A stretch of DNA of 54,973 bases from Gammaproteobacteria bacterium (GTDB lineage Bacteria; Pseudomonadota; Gammaproteobacteria; JAJPIJ01): positions 1 through 54,973 of the forward strand of contig JAJVHZ010000007.1 of assembly GCA_022072255.1 (NCBI GenBank), given 5' to 3'. The notes under the pieces were generated by a model. That model saw nothing but the letters and a program-made list of their open reading frames with translations, ran no database searches and was not told the DNA's origin. Shown here piece by piece: positions 38,771-47,167 of the stretch (position 1 is the stretch's first letter; each line of letters begins with the position of its first letter). Both the position numbers and the translations under genes were made by a program.

Positions 38771-38799
38771 ATCATATTACAATTGAGATACATTCGCAA
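38771..38799 (-). promoter_or_regulatory. promoter for bfd
   Basis: On the minus strand TTGCGA (38799-38794), 17-base spacer, TATGAT (38776-38771), 44 bases before the bfd start. Both hexamers match well, and the Fur box at 38781-38801 overlaps the spacer and -35. Confidence 0.65.
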
Positions 38800-38801
38800 T
38801 T
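38781..38801. promoter_or_regulatory. Fur box upstream of bfd
   Basis: Imperfect 21-base palindrome AATTGAGATA-C-ATTCGCAATT, 7 of 10 arm positions symmetric, resembling the AATGAGAATnATTCTCATT form of the Fur site. Weaker than the box at 38083 but placed over the bfd promoter. Confidence 0.6.
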
Positions 38802-38987
38802 AATTCTTGACGAGGCCTGTGACCCACGTCGCGGGGGCCGGCGTCCCCTGGCTAATCCATTGTCCCCGCTGAACCGCAGGCCAGGGATGGAGGCTGCTGC
38901 CCGACCCGCCGCAGCCGGCGCCCGGCCCCGGCGCGAGAACATCTCGTCTTTCGACTCCCGCCTCGAGCCTCCCGCCACGTGGCGCGG

Positions 38988-39452
38988 TCACATCATGGAT
39001 TGCTGGTAGTTCTCCAACCCGATGCGCTCGAGCAGGTCCAGCTGCGTCTCCAGCCAGTCGATATGGCCCTCCTCGCCCGCGAGTATGTCCTCGAACAGCG
39101 CACGGCTGACGTAATCGGCGGCATCCTCGCAGGCCGCTATGGCCTCCCTGAGCATCGGAAGCCCCTCCATCTCCAGGGCGAGATCGGCCTGCAGCATCTC
39201 CAGGGTGTTCTCGCCGATGCGAAGCTTGCCGAGGTCCTGAAGGTTGGGGAGTCCCTCGAGGAACAGGATGCGCTCGATCAACCTATCGGCGTGCTTCATC
39301 TCGTCCACGGATTCCTTGTACTCGTACTCGTCGAGCTTCTTCAGGCCGAAATTGCGGAACATGCGCGCATGGAGGAAATACTGGTTGATGGCGGTAAGCT
39401 CGTTCTTCAGAGCCTTGTTGAGGTACGCGATGATCTTCTTATCGCCCTTCAT
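38988..39452 (-). CDS. bfr: bacterioferritin
   Basis: 154-residue haem-containing ferritin that stores iron as a 24-mer. Ferroxidase ligands are all present (Glu18, Glu51, His54, Glu94, Glu127, His130), as is the haem ligand Met52 in [29 protein letters not shown]. Start ATG 39452 ([15 protein letters not shown]) matches the family exactly. bfd follows 261 bases downstream with its own Fur-controlled promoter. It is divergent from prlC; ACTATA at 39495-39500 (TATAGT on the minus strand) may be its -10. Confidence 0.96.
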   Translation of the reverse strand: MKGDKKIIAYLNKALKNELTAINQYFLHARMFRNFGLKKLDEYEYKESVDEMKHADRLIERILFLEGLPNLQDLGKLRIGENTLEMLQADLALEMEGLPMLREAIAACEDAADYVSRALFEDILAGEEGHIDWLETQLDLLERIGLENYQQSMM

Positions 39453-39716
39453 GATTGGAGCCCTCGTCACATGGATGGTTGGCCTTGCATCCTCACTATA
39501 GCAAGCCACCGCCGCCCGCAGGCGGCTCCGAGGCCGCCGGTCACATTTTCCTCGGCTCGCCACGACGCCCTGGCACAGCGGAAACCCTCCCCATCGCCAC
39601 GCGCCCGTAGCGTGCGCTGACGCCGGGTCCGGCCTCATGCGCACGTGCAGGCATGTTAAATTCCCGATCGGAGAGCCTCTCACCCGCAGATACCACGCAG
39701 GAACCGAATCGCAGCC

Positions 39717-41753
39717 ATGGATACCAACCCGCTGCTCGACGACCGCCCGTTGCCGAGCTTCGCCCGTATCGAGCCGGCGCATGCCGCACCCGCGATCAAT
39801 CAACTGCTTGGCGAGATCAAGGCGCAGACCGAGATTCTCCTGAGCGGCCCGGCGCCGGGTTGGACCAGCGCGCTTGTCCCCATCGAGGCTCTCGATGACC
39901 GCCTGAACCGGGCGTGGTCCCCGATCAGTCATCTGCACAACGTGGCGGACACCGAGGAGTTACGGGCGGCCTACAACGCATGCCTGCCGTTACTGACAGC
40001 CTATGCAACCGATAAGTACCAAAGCGAGCCCCTGTACAGGACCTACAGGCGTGTCCGCGATGGCGAGGAGTACGGTCGGCTCGGCGCGGCGGAACGCAGG
40101 ATCATCGATAACGCCTTGCGTGATTTCCGGCTCTCCGGCATCGAGCTACCCCCGGGCGGGCGCGCCCGCTTCAAGGAACTGAAGCAGACATTGGCTCGCC
40201 TGCAGACCAAGTTCGAGGAAAACGTGCTCGATGCCACGCATGCCTGGAAGAGGCACCTCACGGACGCTGCGGAATTGAACGGCCTGCCGGAATCAGCCCT
40301 CGCGCTGGCGCGGCAGACCGCGCAGCGCGAGGGCATGGACGGCTGGATGCTGACGCTGGATATCCCCTGCTACCGTCCCGTCATGGCGTATTGCGGCAAT
40401 CGCGAGTTGAGAGAGGAGATGTATCGGGCCCATGTGACCCGCGCTTCGGAGCTGGGGACCGGCGCCGGGAGATTCGACAACCACGCGGTCATGGAGGAGA
40501 TCCTGCAGTCGCGCCGCGCCCTCGCGCAGTTGCTCGGCTTCGAGAATTTTGCGGAGTATTCGCTCGCGACCAAGATGGCGAAATCGACAACGGAGGTGAT
40601 CGGCTTTCTCGAGGATCTCGCGCAGCGAGCCAAGCCTGTCGCGGAAAAGGAACTGCGGGAACTGCGCGATTTCGCCTCCGAACGCTACCAGGCGCGCGAT
40701 CTCCAAGCGTGGGACATTCCCTACTTCAGCGAGCGCCTGCGCGAGGCGCGCTATCGCGTCTCGCAAGAGGAGTTGCGACCATATTTTCCGCTTCCGCGGG
40801 TTCTCGAGGGACTGTTCGCCATCACGCGGCGGCTGTACGGCATGCGCATCGAGCCAGCCGAGGCAGAAACCTGGCACCCGGACGTGAGATTCTTCCGGAT
40901 CAGCGACGAGAACGGTAACGTCCGCGGAATGTTCTACCTCGACCTGTACGCGCGTCCGCTGAAGAGGGGCGGCGCGTGGATGGACGACTGCGTGTCGCGG
41001 CGCAGGCGCACCGACGGCAGCGTGCAGATCCCCGTGGCCTATCTGAATGGCAATTTCAGCCCGCCGGTCAGCGAGAGCCCGTCGCTGCTAACGCACGAAG
41101 AGGTGCTCACGCTGTTTCACGAATTCGGCCATGGCCTGCACCACATGCTGACCTGCGTCGAGCGACCTGGCGTTGCAGGCATCAACGGCGTGGCGTGGGA
41201 CGCCGTAGAGGTTCCCAGCCAGTTCATGGAGAACTGGTGCTGGGAGCGGGCCGCGCTGGAGTTGCTGTCGGGCCACTTCCAGACCGGCGCTCCGCTCGAT
41301 TCGTCCCTGCTGGAGAGGCTGCGCGCCGCCCGCAATTTTCAGGCGGGCATGCAGATGGTGCGGCAGCTGGAATTCGCGCTGTTCGACTTTCGCCTGCACA
41401 TCGAATGCGAGCCGTCGCGCGGCCGCACCATCGAGGCCATCGTGGAGGAGGTGCGTCGCGATGTCGCGGTCATACGTCCGCCGGCGTTCAACCGCTTTCA
41501 GAACAGCTTCACGCACATTTTTGCAGGCGGCTACGCGGCCGGATACTACAGCTACAAGTGGGCCGAAGTGCTCTCCGCGGATGCGTATTCGAAGTTCGAG
41601 GAGCGTGGCATTTTCGATATGCAGACCGGCCGCGAGTTCTTGCATCATATACTGGAGATGGGAGGTTCCCTCGATGCCATGGATCTTTTCATGCGGTTCC
41701 GGGGCCGCCCGCCGCAGGTCGATGCCCTGCTGCGCCACAGTGGCATAGCCTGA
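39717..41753 (+). CDS. prlC: oligopeptidase A (M3 family)
   Basis: 678-residue cytoplasmic zinc peptidase that degrades oligopeptides, including signal peptides. The zinc motif HEFGH is in [15 protein letters not shown], with the downstream third ligand in the [11 protein letters not shown] helix. Other family motifs are [18 protein letters not shown] and [19 protein letters not shown]. Length is normal for PrlC (about 680). The SH3-domain gene follows after 24 bases and may be co-transcribed. Confidence 0.96.
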   Translation: MDTNPLLDDRPLPSFARIEPAHAAPAINQLLGEIKAQTEILLSGPAPGWTSALVPIEALDDRLNRAWSPISHLHNVADTEELRAAYNACLPLLTAYATDKYQSEPLYRTYRRVRDGEEYGRLGAAERRIIDNALRDFRLSGIELPPGGRARFKELKQTLARLQTKFEENVLDATHAWKRHLTDAAELNGLPESALALARQTAQREGMDGWMLTLDIPCYRPVMAYCGNRELREEMYRAHVTRASELGTGAGRFDNHAVMEEILQSRRALAQLLGFENFAEYSLATKMAKSTTEVIGFLEDLAQRAKPVAEKELRELRDFASERYQARDLQAWDIPYFSERLREARYRVSQEELRPYFPLPRVLEGLFAITRRLYGMRIEPAEAETWHPDVRFFRISDENGNVRGMFYLDLYARPLKRGGAWMDDCVSRRRRTDGSVQIPVAYLNGNFSPPVSESPSLLTHEEVLTLFHEFGHGLHHMLTCVERPGVAGINGVAWDAVEVPSQFMENWCWERAALELLSGHFQTGAPLDSSLLERLRAARNFQAGMQMVRQLEFALFDFRLHIECEPSRGRTIEAIVEEVRRDVAVIRPPAFNRFQNSFTHIFAGGYAAGYYSYKWAEVLSADAYSKFEERGIFDMQTGREFLHHILEMGGSLDAMDLFMRFRGRPPQVDALLRHSGIA

Positions 41754-41777
41754 TTGTCACGCCGGGAGAGTCTGTCG

Positions 41778-42590
41778 ATGCGCCGAGAACGGAAGCATGT
41801 AATGGCAGCGCTGGCGCTCGGCCTTGCAGTCGCCTGCGCGCAGCCCCGGGCGGAGACCGTCTACGTCATCGACAGACTGCTGGTCGGCGTGCATTCGGAA
41901 AAATCGCTGGATTCTCCGATCATCAAGGCGCTACCCACCGGCACCCAGCTCGAGGTTCTGGCGCGCGAAGGCGATCTCGCGCAGATCAGGGGACCCGGGG
42001 GAGTAACCGGCTGGGTCGACGCGGTCTATCTGAGCGAGGAGCAGCCGGCCGCCATGCTGTTGGAAGGTCTTGCGGCGCAGAACCGGCAGCTCGCCGAGGA
42101 TCTGAAAACGGCCCAGGCTAGGGTCGACGAACTGGCGGCCGAAGGCGCGGTGACAGCGGAGTCGACGCAACGGGCCGAATCGGGCAGGGTCGCCGGTCTC
42201 GAGCAACAGCTCGACGACGTTCGCCGGCAACTGGAGTCCGAACGCACCCGCGCGGGCGAGCTGCAGTCCAAGTTGGCGACGATCCAGAACACACCGCCCG
42301 CAGATACCAAGACGCTGGTCGACCTGACACAGGAGAACGCCGCATTGAAGCGCGAGCTGGAAGAGGCTCAGATCAAGGCCATACGCGCCGCGGAGACCGC
42401 ACAGGCCTCGCCGCCGTCGAAGGTCGACGCGAAGGCAAACGCGGACGCCATGTCCGTGGCCGGTCGGTGGAACATCTCCGTGACTGTAATCATGGGCGTG
42501 CTGCTTGGCGCGTTGCTGATCGGGTTGATCGCCGGGATCTGGCTTATGGACGCGCGTCAACGCCGGCGGCTGGGCGGGTTTCGGATCTAG
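41778..42590 (+). CDS. SH3-domain and coiled-coil membrane-anchored protein (TIGR04211-like)
   Basis: 270-residue envelope protein resembling YgiM. Signal peptide (MAALALGLAVACAQPRAET in its core), a bacterial SH3 domain at about residues 27-90 (YVIDRLLVGVHSEKSLDSPI ... GGVTGWVDAVYL), a long coiled coil from 95 to 215, and a C-terminal membrane helix near 235-258 (ISVTVIMGVLLGALLIGLIA) followed by a basic end. ATG 41778 has GGGAGAG upstream; TTG 41754 is in frame but less likely. In this topology the SH3 domain faces the periplasm, where it may touch peptidoglycan. Confidence 0.88.
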   Translation: MRRERKHVMAALALGLAVACAQPRAETVYVIDRLLVGVHSEKSLDSPIIKALPTGTQLEVLAREGDLAQIRGPGGVTGWVDAVYLSEEQPAAMLLEGLAAQNRQLAEDLKTAQARVDELAAEGAVTAESTQRAESGRVAGLEQQLDDVRRQLESERTRAGELQSKLATIQNTPPADTKTLVDLTQENAALKRELEEAQIKAIRAAETAQASPPSKVDAKANADAMSVAGRWNISVTVIMGVLLGALLIGLIAGIWLMDARQRRRLGGFRI

Positions 42591-42625
42591 ACGACCGCCG
42601 AGGCCGCGTGCCGGACGTGCCCATC

Positions 42626-43399
42626 GTGAAGATCGCAACCTGGAACGTGAACTCGCTGAAGGCGAGACTGCCGCACCTGCTGCGATGGATCGCGGAGGCG
42701 CGCCCGGATATCCTCGCCCTGCAGGAGACCAAGACCCAGGACGCGGACTTCCCGGTCGCGGAGATCCTCGCGGCCGGATACGAGGCTGTCTTCAACGGTC
42801 AGAAGACCTACAACGGCGTTGCCACCCTCAGCCGCCGCCCCCCGGAAATCATCGCCAGGACATTGCCGGCGTACGACGACCCGCAGCGCCGCCTGCTCGC
42901 GACGCGGCATGGCGCGCTGCGGGTGGTGAACGTCTACGTTCCGAACGGGGCATCGCTGGATTCCGACAAGTACCAGTACAAGCTCGACTGGCTGGCAAGG
43001 CTGCGCGATTACATCGGCGACCTGTTGCAGGCAGGGGAACCGCTCATGCTGCTGGGTGATTTCAACATCGCGCCCGAGGACCGCGACGTGCACGATCCCC
43101 TGGCATGGACCGGGCAGGTGCTCGTCAGCGAGCCGGAACGCGCACGGTTTCGCGAGTTCGAGGCGCTGGGACTGCGCGACTGTCTGCGGGCAGTCGATCC
43201 GCGTCCCGGGATCTATTCCTGGTGGGACTATCGGGCCGCCGCGTATCGCCGCAATCTAGGGCTGCGCATCGATCTCATCCTGGCCGACGGCGACAGTACC
43301 TCGCGGTGCCGGAGTTGCCGGGTCGACGTGGCGCCGCGCAAATGGGAGCGCCCCTCGGATCATGCGCCGGTGATCGCGGAGTTGGAGATGCCGTCCTGA
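42626..43399 (+). CDS. xthA: exodeoxyribonuclease III
   Basis: 257-residue AP endonuclease and 3'-exonuclease of base excision repair. It has KIATWNVNSLKARLPHLLRWI, the metal Glu in ILALQETKTQD, the Asp-Asn pair in LLGDFNIAPEDRDVHDP and the catalytic His in ERPSDHAPVIAEL, so all active-site residues are there. The start is one of three in-frame GTG codons (42608, 42617, 42626); I give 42626 because the family begins at KIATWNVNS. No ATG lies close by. Confidence 0.95.
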   Translation: MKIATWNVNSLKARLPHLLRWIAEARPDILALQETKTQDADFPVAEILAAGYEAVFNGQKTYNGVATLSRRPPEIIARTLPAYDDPQRRLLATRHGALRVVNVYVPNGASLDSDKYQYKLDWLARLRDYIGDLLQAGEPLMLLGDFNIAPEDRDVHDPLAWTGQVLVSEPERARFREFEALGLRDCLRAVDPRPGIYSWWDYRAAAYRRNLGLRIDLILADGDSTSRCRSCRVDVAPRKWERPSDHAPVIAELEMPS

Positions 43400-43525
43400 T
43401 GTGACGCAGTGGTCATCGACGGGGCTTTGCCGGTCCGCGGCGGTGACTGGGTGCGCATTCCCCGGCAGGATACGCTTCCAGCCATACGCTTCGTTGGGCA
43501 ATATGGCTGCGTCCCCTGGCGCTGA

Positions 43526-43912
43526 ATGGCCATGACCGCTGACGAAGAAAACAAGCGATTAGATTTCGAATACTGGCGTGAACTGGCGGCTACCGACGCC
43601 GCCGCGTTCGAAGCGGCGCGACGCCATGCCATCGCCGATCTCATAGAGTCTGCGCCGGAGGAGCGCCAGCGCCGCCGCATGCAGGGTCTGCAATGGCGCA
43701 TCGACCGCATCCGTGACACCTCACCCAACGCCATGGACGCCTGCCTGAAGATATCGAGGATGATGTGGGACAGTGTGCTCGGGGACGACGGGCTGCTGGA
43801 GCGTTTGCGAGCCCTGGAGGGTGTGACTCCGGCGAAGGTCAGGCCGCGGTTCCCCGCCAAGGTCATACCGCTGACTCCACACGCCGGTAAGGGCGGACCG
43901 GAGAAGGCCTGA
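43526..43912 (+). CDS. DUF3135 domain-containing protein
   Basis: 128-residue soluble protein of the gammaproteobacterial DUF3135 family, recognised by [53 protein letters not shown]. It is mostly helical, with no signal peptide or Cys motif except a single Cys. Function is unknown. The C-terminal 30 residues are Pro/Lys-rich and probably disordered. Start ATG 43526 (MAMTADEEN), with ATG 43532 as an alternative. It lies between xthA and rpmE. Confidence 0.82.
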   Translation: MAMTADEENKRLDFEYWRELAATDAAAFEAARRHAIADLIESAPEERQRRRMQGLQWRIDRIRDTSPNAMDACLKISRMMWDSVLGDDGLLERLRALEGVTPAKVRPRFPAKVIPLTPHAGKGGPEKA

Positions 43913-43943
43913 CGACCCACGGCCGTCCCGGCCTGCATCTCGC

Positions 43944-43973
43944 TTGCGCCACCGGAAGCCGAGGCGGTAGAAT
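43944..43973 (+). promoter_or_regulatory. promoter for rpmE
   Basis: TTGCGC (43944-43949), 18-base spacer, TAGAAT (43968-43973), 64 bases before the rpmE start. No Zur-like palindrome is evident in the leader. Confidence 0.5.
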
Positions 43974-44037
43974 CGCGCCCCTTATTTCGCTCGGCGCCGC
44001 TGACGCCCGGGCGGCGCACCCTCTCAGGACCGCTTGC

Positions 44038-44241
44038 ATGAAACAGAACATCCACCCGGCCTACAGCGAGATCACCGTCACCTGCAGCTGTGGCAACACC
44101 TTCCAGACCCGCTCGACCGCCGGCAAGGCCCTGCACGTGGACGTCTGCTCCGCCTGCCACCCTTTCTACACGGGCCGGCAGAAGCTCGTGGACACCGCGG
44201 GCCGCGTCGACAAGTTCCGCCGCAAGTACGGCATGCGTTGA
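44038..44241 (+). CDS. rpmE: 50S ribosomal protein L31, zinc-binding form
   Basis: 67-residue L31 with the two zinc Cys pairs CSC (Cys16, Cys18) and CSAC (Cys37, Cys40), so it is the C-plus form that holds zinc. Sequence [20 protein letters not shown] and the C-terminal [11 protein letters not shown] tail are typical. Start ATG 44038. It is a single-gene unit closed by a terminator 27 bases downstream. Confidence 0.97.
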   Translation: MKQNIHPAYSEITVTCSCGNTFQTRSTAGKALHVDVCSACHPFYTGRQKLVDTAGRVDKFRRKYGMR

Positions 44242-44267
44242 CGGTCCTGTCGTTCAGGAAGACAAGA

Positions 44268-44293
44268 GAAAGGGCGCTCTCAGCGCCTTTTTT
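44268..44293 (+). terminator. intrinsic terminator after rpmE
   Basis: Stem of ten pairs (one G-T), AAAGGGCGCT with AGCGCCTTTT, three-base loop CTC and a run of six T at 44288-44293. It runs into the start region of the thermonuclease gene. Confidence 0.88.
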
Positions 44294-44315
44294 GTTGTGC
44301 CGATCCGCCGGCAGC

Positions 44316-45062
44316 GTGCTGTCGATCCTGCTGGTGATGGCGCCCCCGGTTGCGGCCGATGGCTGCCGCGCGGGCCGCTACGACCGCAGCGCGGTCATCG
44401 CTTCGGTTATCGATGGCGACACCGTGCGGCTGCGCGACGGTTCCGCAGTGCGCCTCGTCGGGATCAATGCCCCGGAACTCGCCCACGAAGATCGCACACC
44501 CGAGCCGTTCGCCGTCCCGAGCCGGCAGTATCTGCGCCGCTACCTGCCGGCAGGCAGTCGCGTCGGGCTGGTCTTCGACGAGCAGCGCCACGACCGGCAC
44601 CACCGCTTGCTGGCGCACGTCTTCCGCGTCGCGGACGGTGAGAACATCCAGGCGCTGATGCTCGCGAGCGGAATGGCCGCGCTGTTCACGGTCCCGCCGA
44701 ACCAACGATTCATCGATTGTTACGGCTCGCGGGAGGAAGATGCGCGCCAGACCGGTGCCGGGATCTGGAGGGAGTATCGCGCCCAGCCCGCCCGGCATTT
44801 GCCGCACCGCGAGGGTTCCTTCACGCAGCTGGTGGACGACATTCGCCTCGTGCGCAGGTCCCTGCCTGGCACACGGCTGGAGATGGCCTCGGGCCTGACC
44901 GTCTTTATCGACCGGCGCGACCTGCGCTATTTTCGCGGCGTCGACCCCGAACTTTGGCAGGGACGACGGGCGCACGTACGCGGCTATCTCTGGAAACGCG
45001 AGGGTCGCCGCAGCATGCGACTGCGACATCCGTCCAACATCCGGTTCATCGAGCGACTGTAA
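44316..45062 (+). CDS. thermonuclease (SNase-like) family protein, exported
   Basis: About 248 residues. The OB-fold nuclease domain runs from VIASVIDGDTVRLRDGSAVRLVGINAPELAHE to QTGAGIW. Staphylococcal nuclease's Arg35, Glu43 and Arg87 have counterparts (VRLVG, NAPE, HDRHHR), while its Asp40 is Asn here. A second, smaller OB-like domain follows (residues about 165-248). The start is uncertain: GTG 44316 gives a short hydrophobic signal (LSILLVMAPPVAADG), ATG 44337 loses most of it, and TTG 44292 or 44295 lie inside the rpmE terminator. Likely periplasmic or outer-membrane-facing. Confidence 0.8.
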   Translation: MLSILLVMAPPVAADGCRAGRYDRSAVIASVIDGDTVRLRDGSAVRLVGINAPELAHEDRTPEPFAVPSRQYLRRYLPAGSRVGLVFDEQRHDRHHRLLAHVFRVADGENIQALMLASGMAALFTVPPNQRFIDCYGSREEDARQTGAGIWREYRAQPARHLPHREGSFTQLVDDIRLVRRSLPGTRLEMASGLTVFIDRRDLRYFRGVDPELWQGRRAHVRGYLWKREGRRSMRLRHPSNIRFIERL

Positions 45063-45077
45063 TGGGAGCCCATCATC

Positions 45078-46550
45078 ATGAGACACACTGCCCGCCTGCT
45101 CGCGATCCTCGGCGTTGCCGCCACCTTCCTCGCCAGCGGCTGCGCCACCAACCCGGTCAGCAAGCGCTCCGAATTCGTCCTGATGTCCGAGGAACAGGAA
45201 CTCGCCATTGGCCGCCAGATGCATGCGGAAGTATTGCAGGAGTACGGGGAGTACAAGGACCCGAAACTGCAGGCCTATGTCCAGCAGGTCGGCGAGAGCG
45301 TAGCTGCGCTGAGCGATCGGCCCCAGCTCATCTACCGCTTCACGGTCCTCGACAGTCCGGAGGTGAATGCCTTCGCGCTGCCCGGCGGCTACATATATAT
45401 CACTCGCGGGATCATGGCCTACTTCAACTCGGAGGCCGAGCTGGCGGCAGTCCTTGGCCATGAAATCGGACACGTCACGGCGCGCCACGCGGTGCGCCAG
45501 TACACCGCCGCGCAGGCCACAGGAATAATCGCGACTATCGGCTCCATTTTTGTACCCGGGCTCGGCTCCTACGGTGGCAGCCAGCTCATCAATATCCTGG
45601 GAACGGCGCTGCTGCGCGGCTACGGGCGCGAACACGAACTGGAGGCCGACGGGCTGGGCGCGAAATACATGGCCAAGGAGGGCTACGACCCGATGGCGAT
45701 GCTCAATGTGCTCGGCACGCTGAAAAATCAGGAGATCCTCGAGAACCAGGTCGCCAGGCAGGAGGGGCGCGAACCACGCGTCTACCACGGCGTGTTTTCC
45801 ACCCACCCGGACAGCGACACGCGCCTTCAGGACGTCATCGGGGCGGCGCGCCAATTGCAGGCCGGCGGCGCCAAGCGACTCGACCGCGAGCGCTACTACT
45901 CCTACATCGACGGCATGATCGTCGGCGACAGTCCGCGCGAAGGATTCGTGCGCGGCAACGCCTTTTATCATCCGGATCTCGGTTTCGGGCTACGCTTTCC
46001 CAAGGGCTGGAGCGTGAAGAATTACCCTGATCGCATCCTGTTCGTCGCCCCGGCGGGCAAGGCAATGATGCAGATGGGCGCCGAGGACCTTAACAAGCGC
46101 ATGTCTCCCAAGCAGTTCATGACGGATAAGATGGGGCTGAAAAAGCTGTCCTACGACGGGACGATAAGCCCGGCAGGACTCGACGGCTACACGGCGGTGG
46201 CGCCGGCGCGCACCAGCAAGGGGACGCGCGACGCCCGCTTCTCGGTGGTCTTCTTCGACAAGAAGGCCTACTTGTTCGCCGGGGTGGTCGAGGCCGGCGG
46301 CAGTGTCGCTGTCTACGACAACGCCTTTCTCGATACCGTCAGTTCCTTCCATCCGCTGACGGCGCAGGAGCGCGAATCGCTGAAGCCGCTGCATCTGCGG
46401 ATCACCCCCGCCACGGCCGGAGAAACGTTCGGGGAGTTGGCGAGCAGATCGCCTTTTCAGACCAATGCCGAGGCGCGATTGCGCCTGCTCAACGGCTACT
46501 TCCGCGGTGGCGAGGTGCCAGCCGGGGACCTGATGAAGGTCGTCGAGTAG
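45078..46550 (+). CDS. M48 family metalloprotease, lipoprotein
   Basis: 490-residue predicted lipoprotein (signal peptide ending LASGC, Cys22). The zinc motif HEIGH is in AAVLGHEIGHVTARHAVRQ and the third ligand is in REHELEADGLGAKYM, so it is an active-site-complete, BepA/LoiP-related protease of the periplasm or outer membrane. After about residue 280 there is a second domain with beta-rich sequence (FYHPDLGFGLRFPKGWSV) found in many longer M48 proteins, and no TPR repeats. It follows the thermonuclease gene by 15 bases. Confidence 0.92.
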   Translation: MRHTARLLAILGVAATFLASGCATNPVSKRSEFVLMSEEQELAIGRQMHAEVLQEYGEYKDPKLQAYVQQVGESVAALSDRPQLIYRFTVLDSPEVNAFALPGGYIYITRGIMAYFNSEAELAAVLGHEIGHVTARHAVRQYTAAQATGIIATIGSIFVPGLGSYGGSQLINILGTALLRGYGREHELEADGLGAKYMAKEGYDPMAMLNVLGTLKNQEILENQVARQEGREPRVYHGVFSTHPDSDTRLQDVIGAARQLQAGGAKRLDRERYYSYIDGMIVGDSPREGFVRGNAFYHPDLGFGLRFPKGWSVKNYPDRILFVAPAGKAMMQMGAEDLNKRMSPKQFMTDKMGLKKLSYDGTISPAGLDGYTAVAPARTSKGTRDARFSVVFFDKKAYLFAGVVEAGGSVAVYDNAFLDTVSSFHPLTAQERESLKPLHLRITPATAGETFGELASRSPFQTNAEARLRLLNGYFRGGEVPAGDLMKVVE

Positions 46551-46783
46551 ACCGCCTCGGGCTACAAAGGCAACGGCTCAACCAGGCGATGTCGGGCCTT
46601 GACAATTCGCTGTCCGCAGGATCTGTGGATAAATTTGTTGAAAAGCTGCGGCTATCGACGGCAAAGGCCGGTCCAGACACGAGACCGGATGCTGTTAGTA
46701 AGATCACCCTGCAATTTTTGTCATTTAAAAACAGCATGTTAGCTTCGTGGCCTGCGATTCCTGCAGGCCGTTGCGGCTAACTC

Positions 46784-46802
46784 ATTCTCCCGACGGGAGA
46801 AT
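46784..46802 (+). other. perfect 9-bp inverted repeat
   Basis: ATTCTCCCG-A-CGGGAGAAT followed by TTT. With the central bases unpaired it makes an 8-bp stem with a GAC-type loop, resembling a weak terminator. Confidence 0.5.
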
Positions 46803-46945
46803 TTTCTCCATGTGCATAACCGGGTGGGCGGCGGGAACTAACCGGATGCGCCTGGGTCTTATTTCTCACGTTCCTCATGAACGTGTTCCGCTCAATATCC
46901 TCCCAGAGCGGGACGTAAAGCCCGGTCTCCCCAGCCGGGTGGATT

Positions 46946-46997
46946 GGCCCCGGGACGAAAAAATTCCCCCTATGTGGTTTCTCCCGGGGCCTTCTTT
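46946..46997 (+). terminator. terminator-like hairpin upstream of cytochrome c4
   Basis: Perfect 10-bp stem GGCCCCGGGA (46946-46955) with TCCCGGGGCC (46982-46991), 26-base loop, then TTCTTT. The T-rich tail is interrupted and the loop is long, so it may end a small RNA or act as a switchable leader terminator. Confidence 0.5.
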
Positions 46998-47167
46998 ATT
47001 CCCGCACAGCATTTCCATTGTCGCGATCTCTCGCGTCGTTGACTTGACTCAAGTGCTGGCCCGGTCTGTCTCGTTGTCATCGGCCGGCCGCATCCCAATA
47101 CACAGGCTCATGGTGTATGCTTTTGATTCTAACGGCTACTCAACGACAACAATTCCGAGATTCCAGC

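Larger units (their letters stand above)
46551..47167. other. 617-base lower-GC intergenic region with several hairpins
   Basis: No convincing gene. Visible structures: a perfect DnaA-type 9-mer (46624-46632); hairpins GGCCTGC/GCAGGCC (46749-46769), ATTCTCCCG/CGGGAGAAT (46784-46802), CACGTTC/GAACGTG (46867-46885), CCGCTC/GAGCGG (46888-46911) and CCCGG/CCGGG (46921-46939); and a terminator-like hairpin at 46946-46991. The clustering of perfect short stems suggests a structured RNA or 5' leader for cytochrome c4. TATGCT near 47116 may be a -10 close to the gene. Known riboswitch classes were considered and none fits in full. Confidence 0.6.

Noticed and set aside
46489-46737. A minus-strand frame that begins like a signal peptide, in the cytochrome c4 gap
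   Set aside because: It overlaps the end of the M48 protease gene, turns Arg/Pro-rich, lacks a ribosome site and shows no family.
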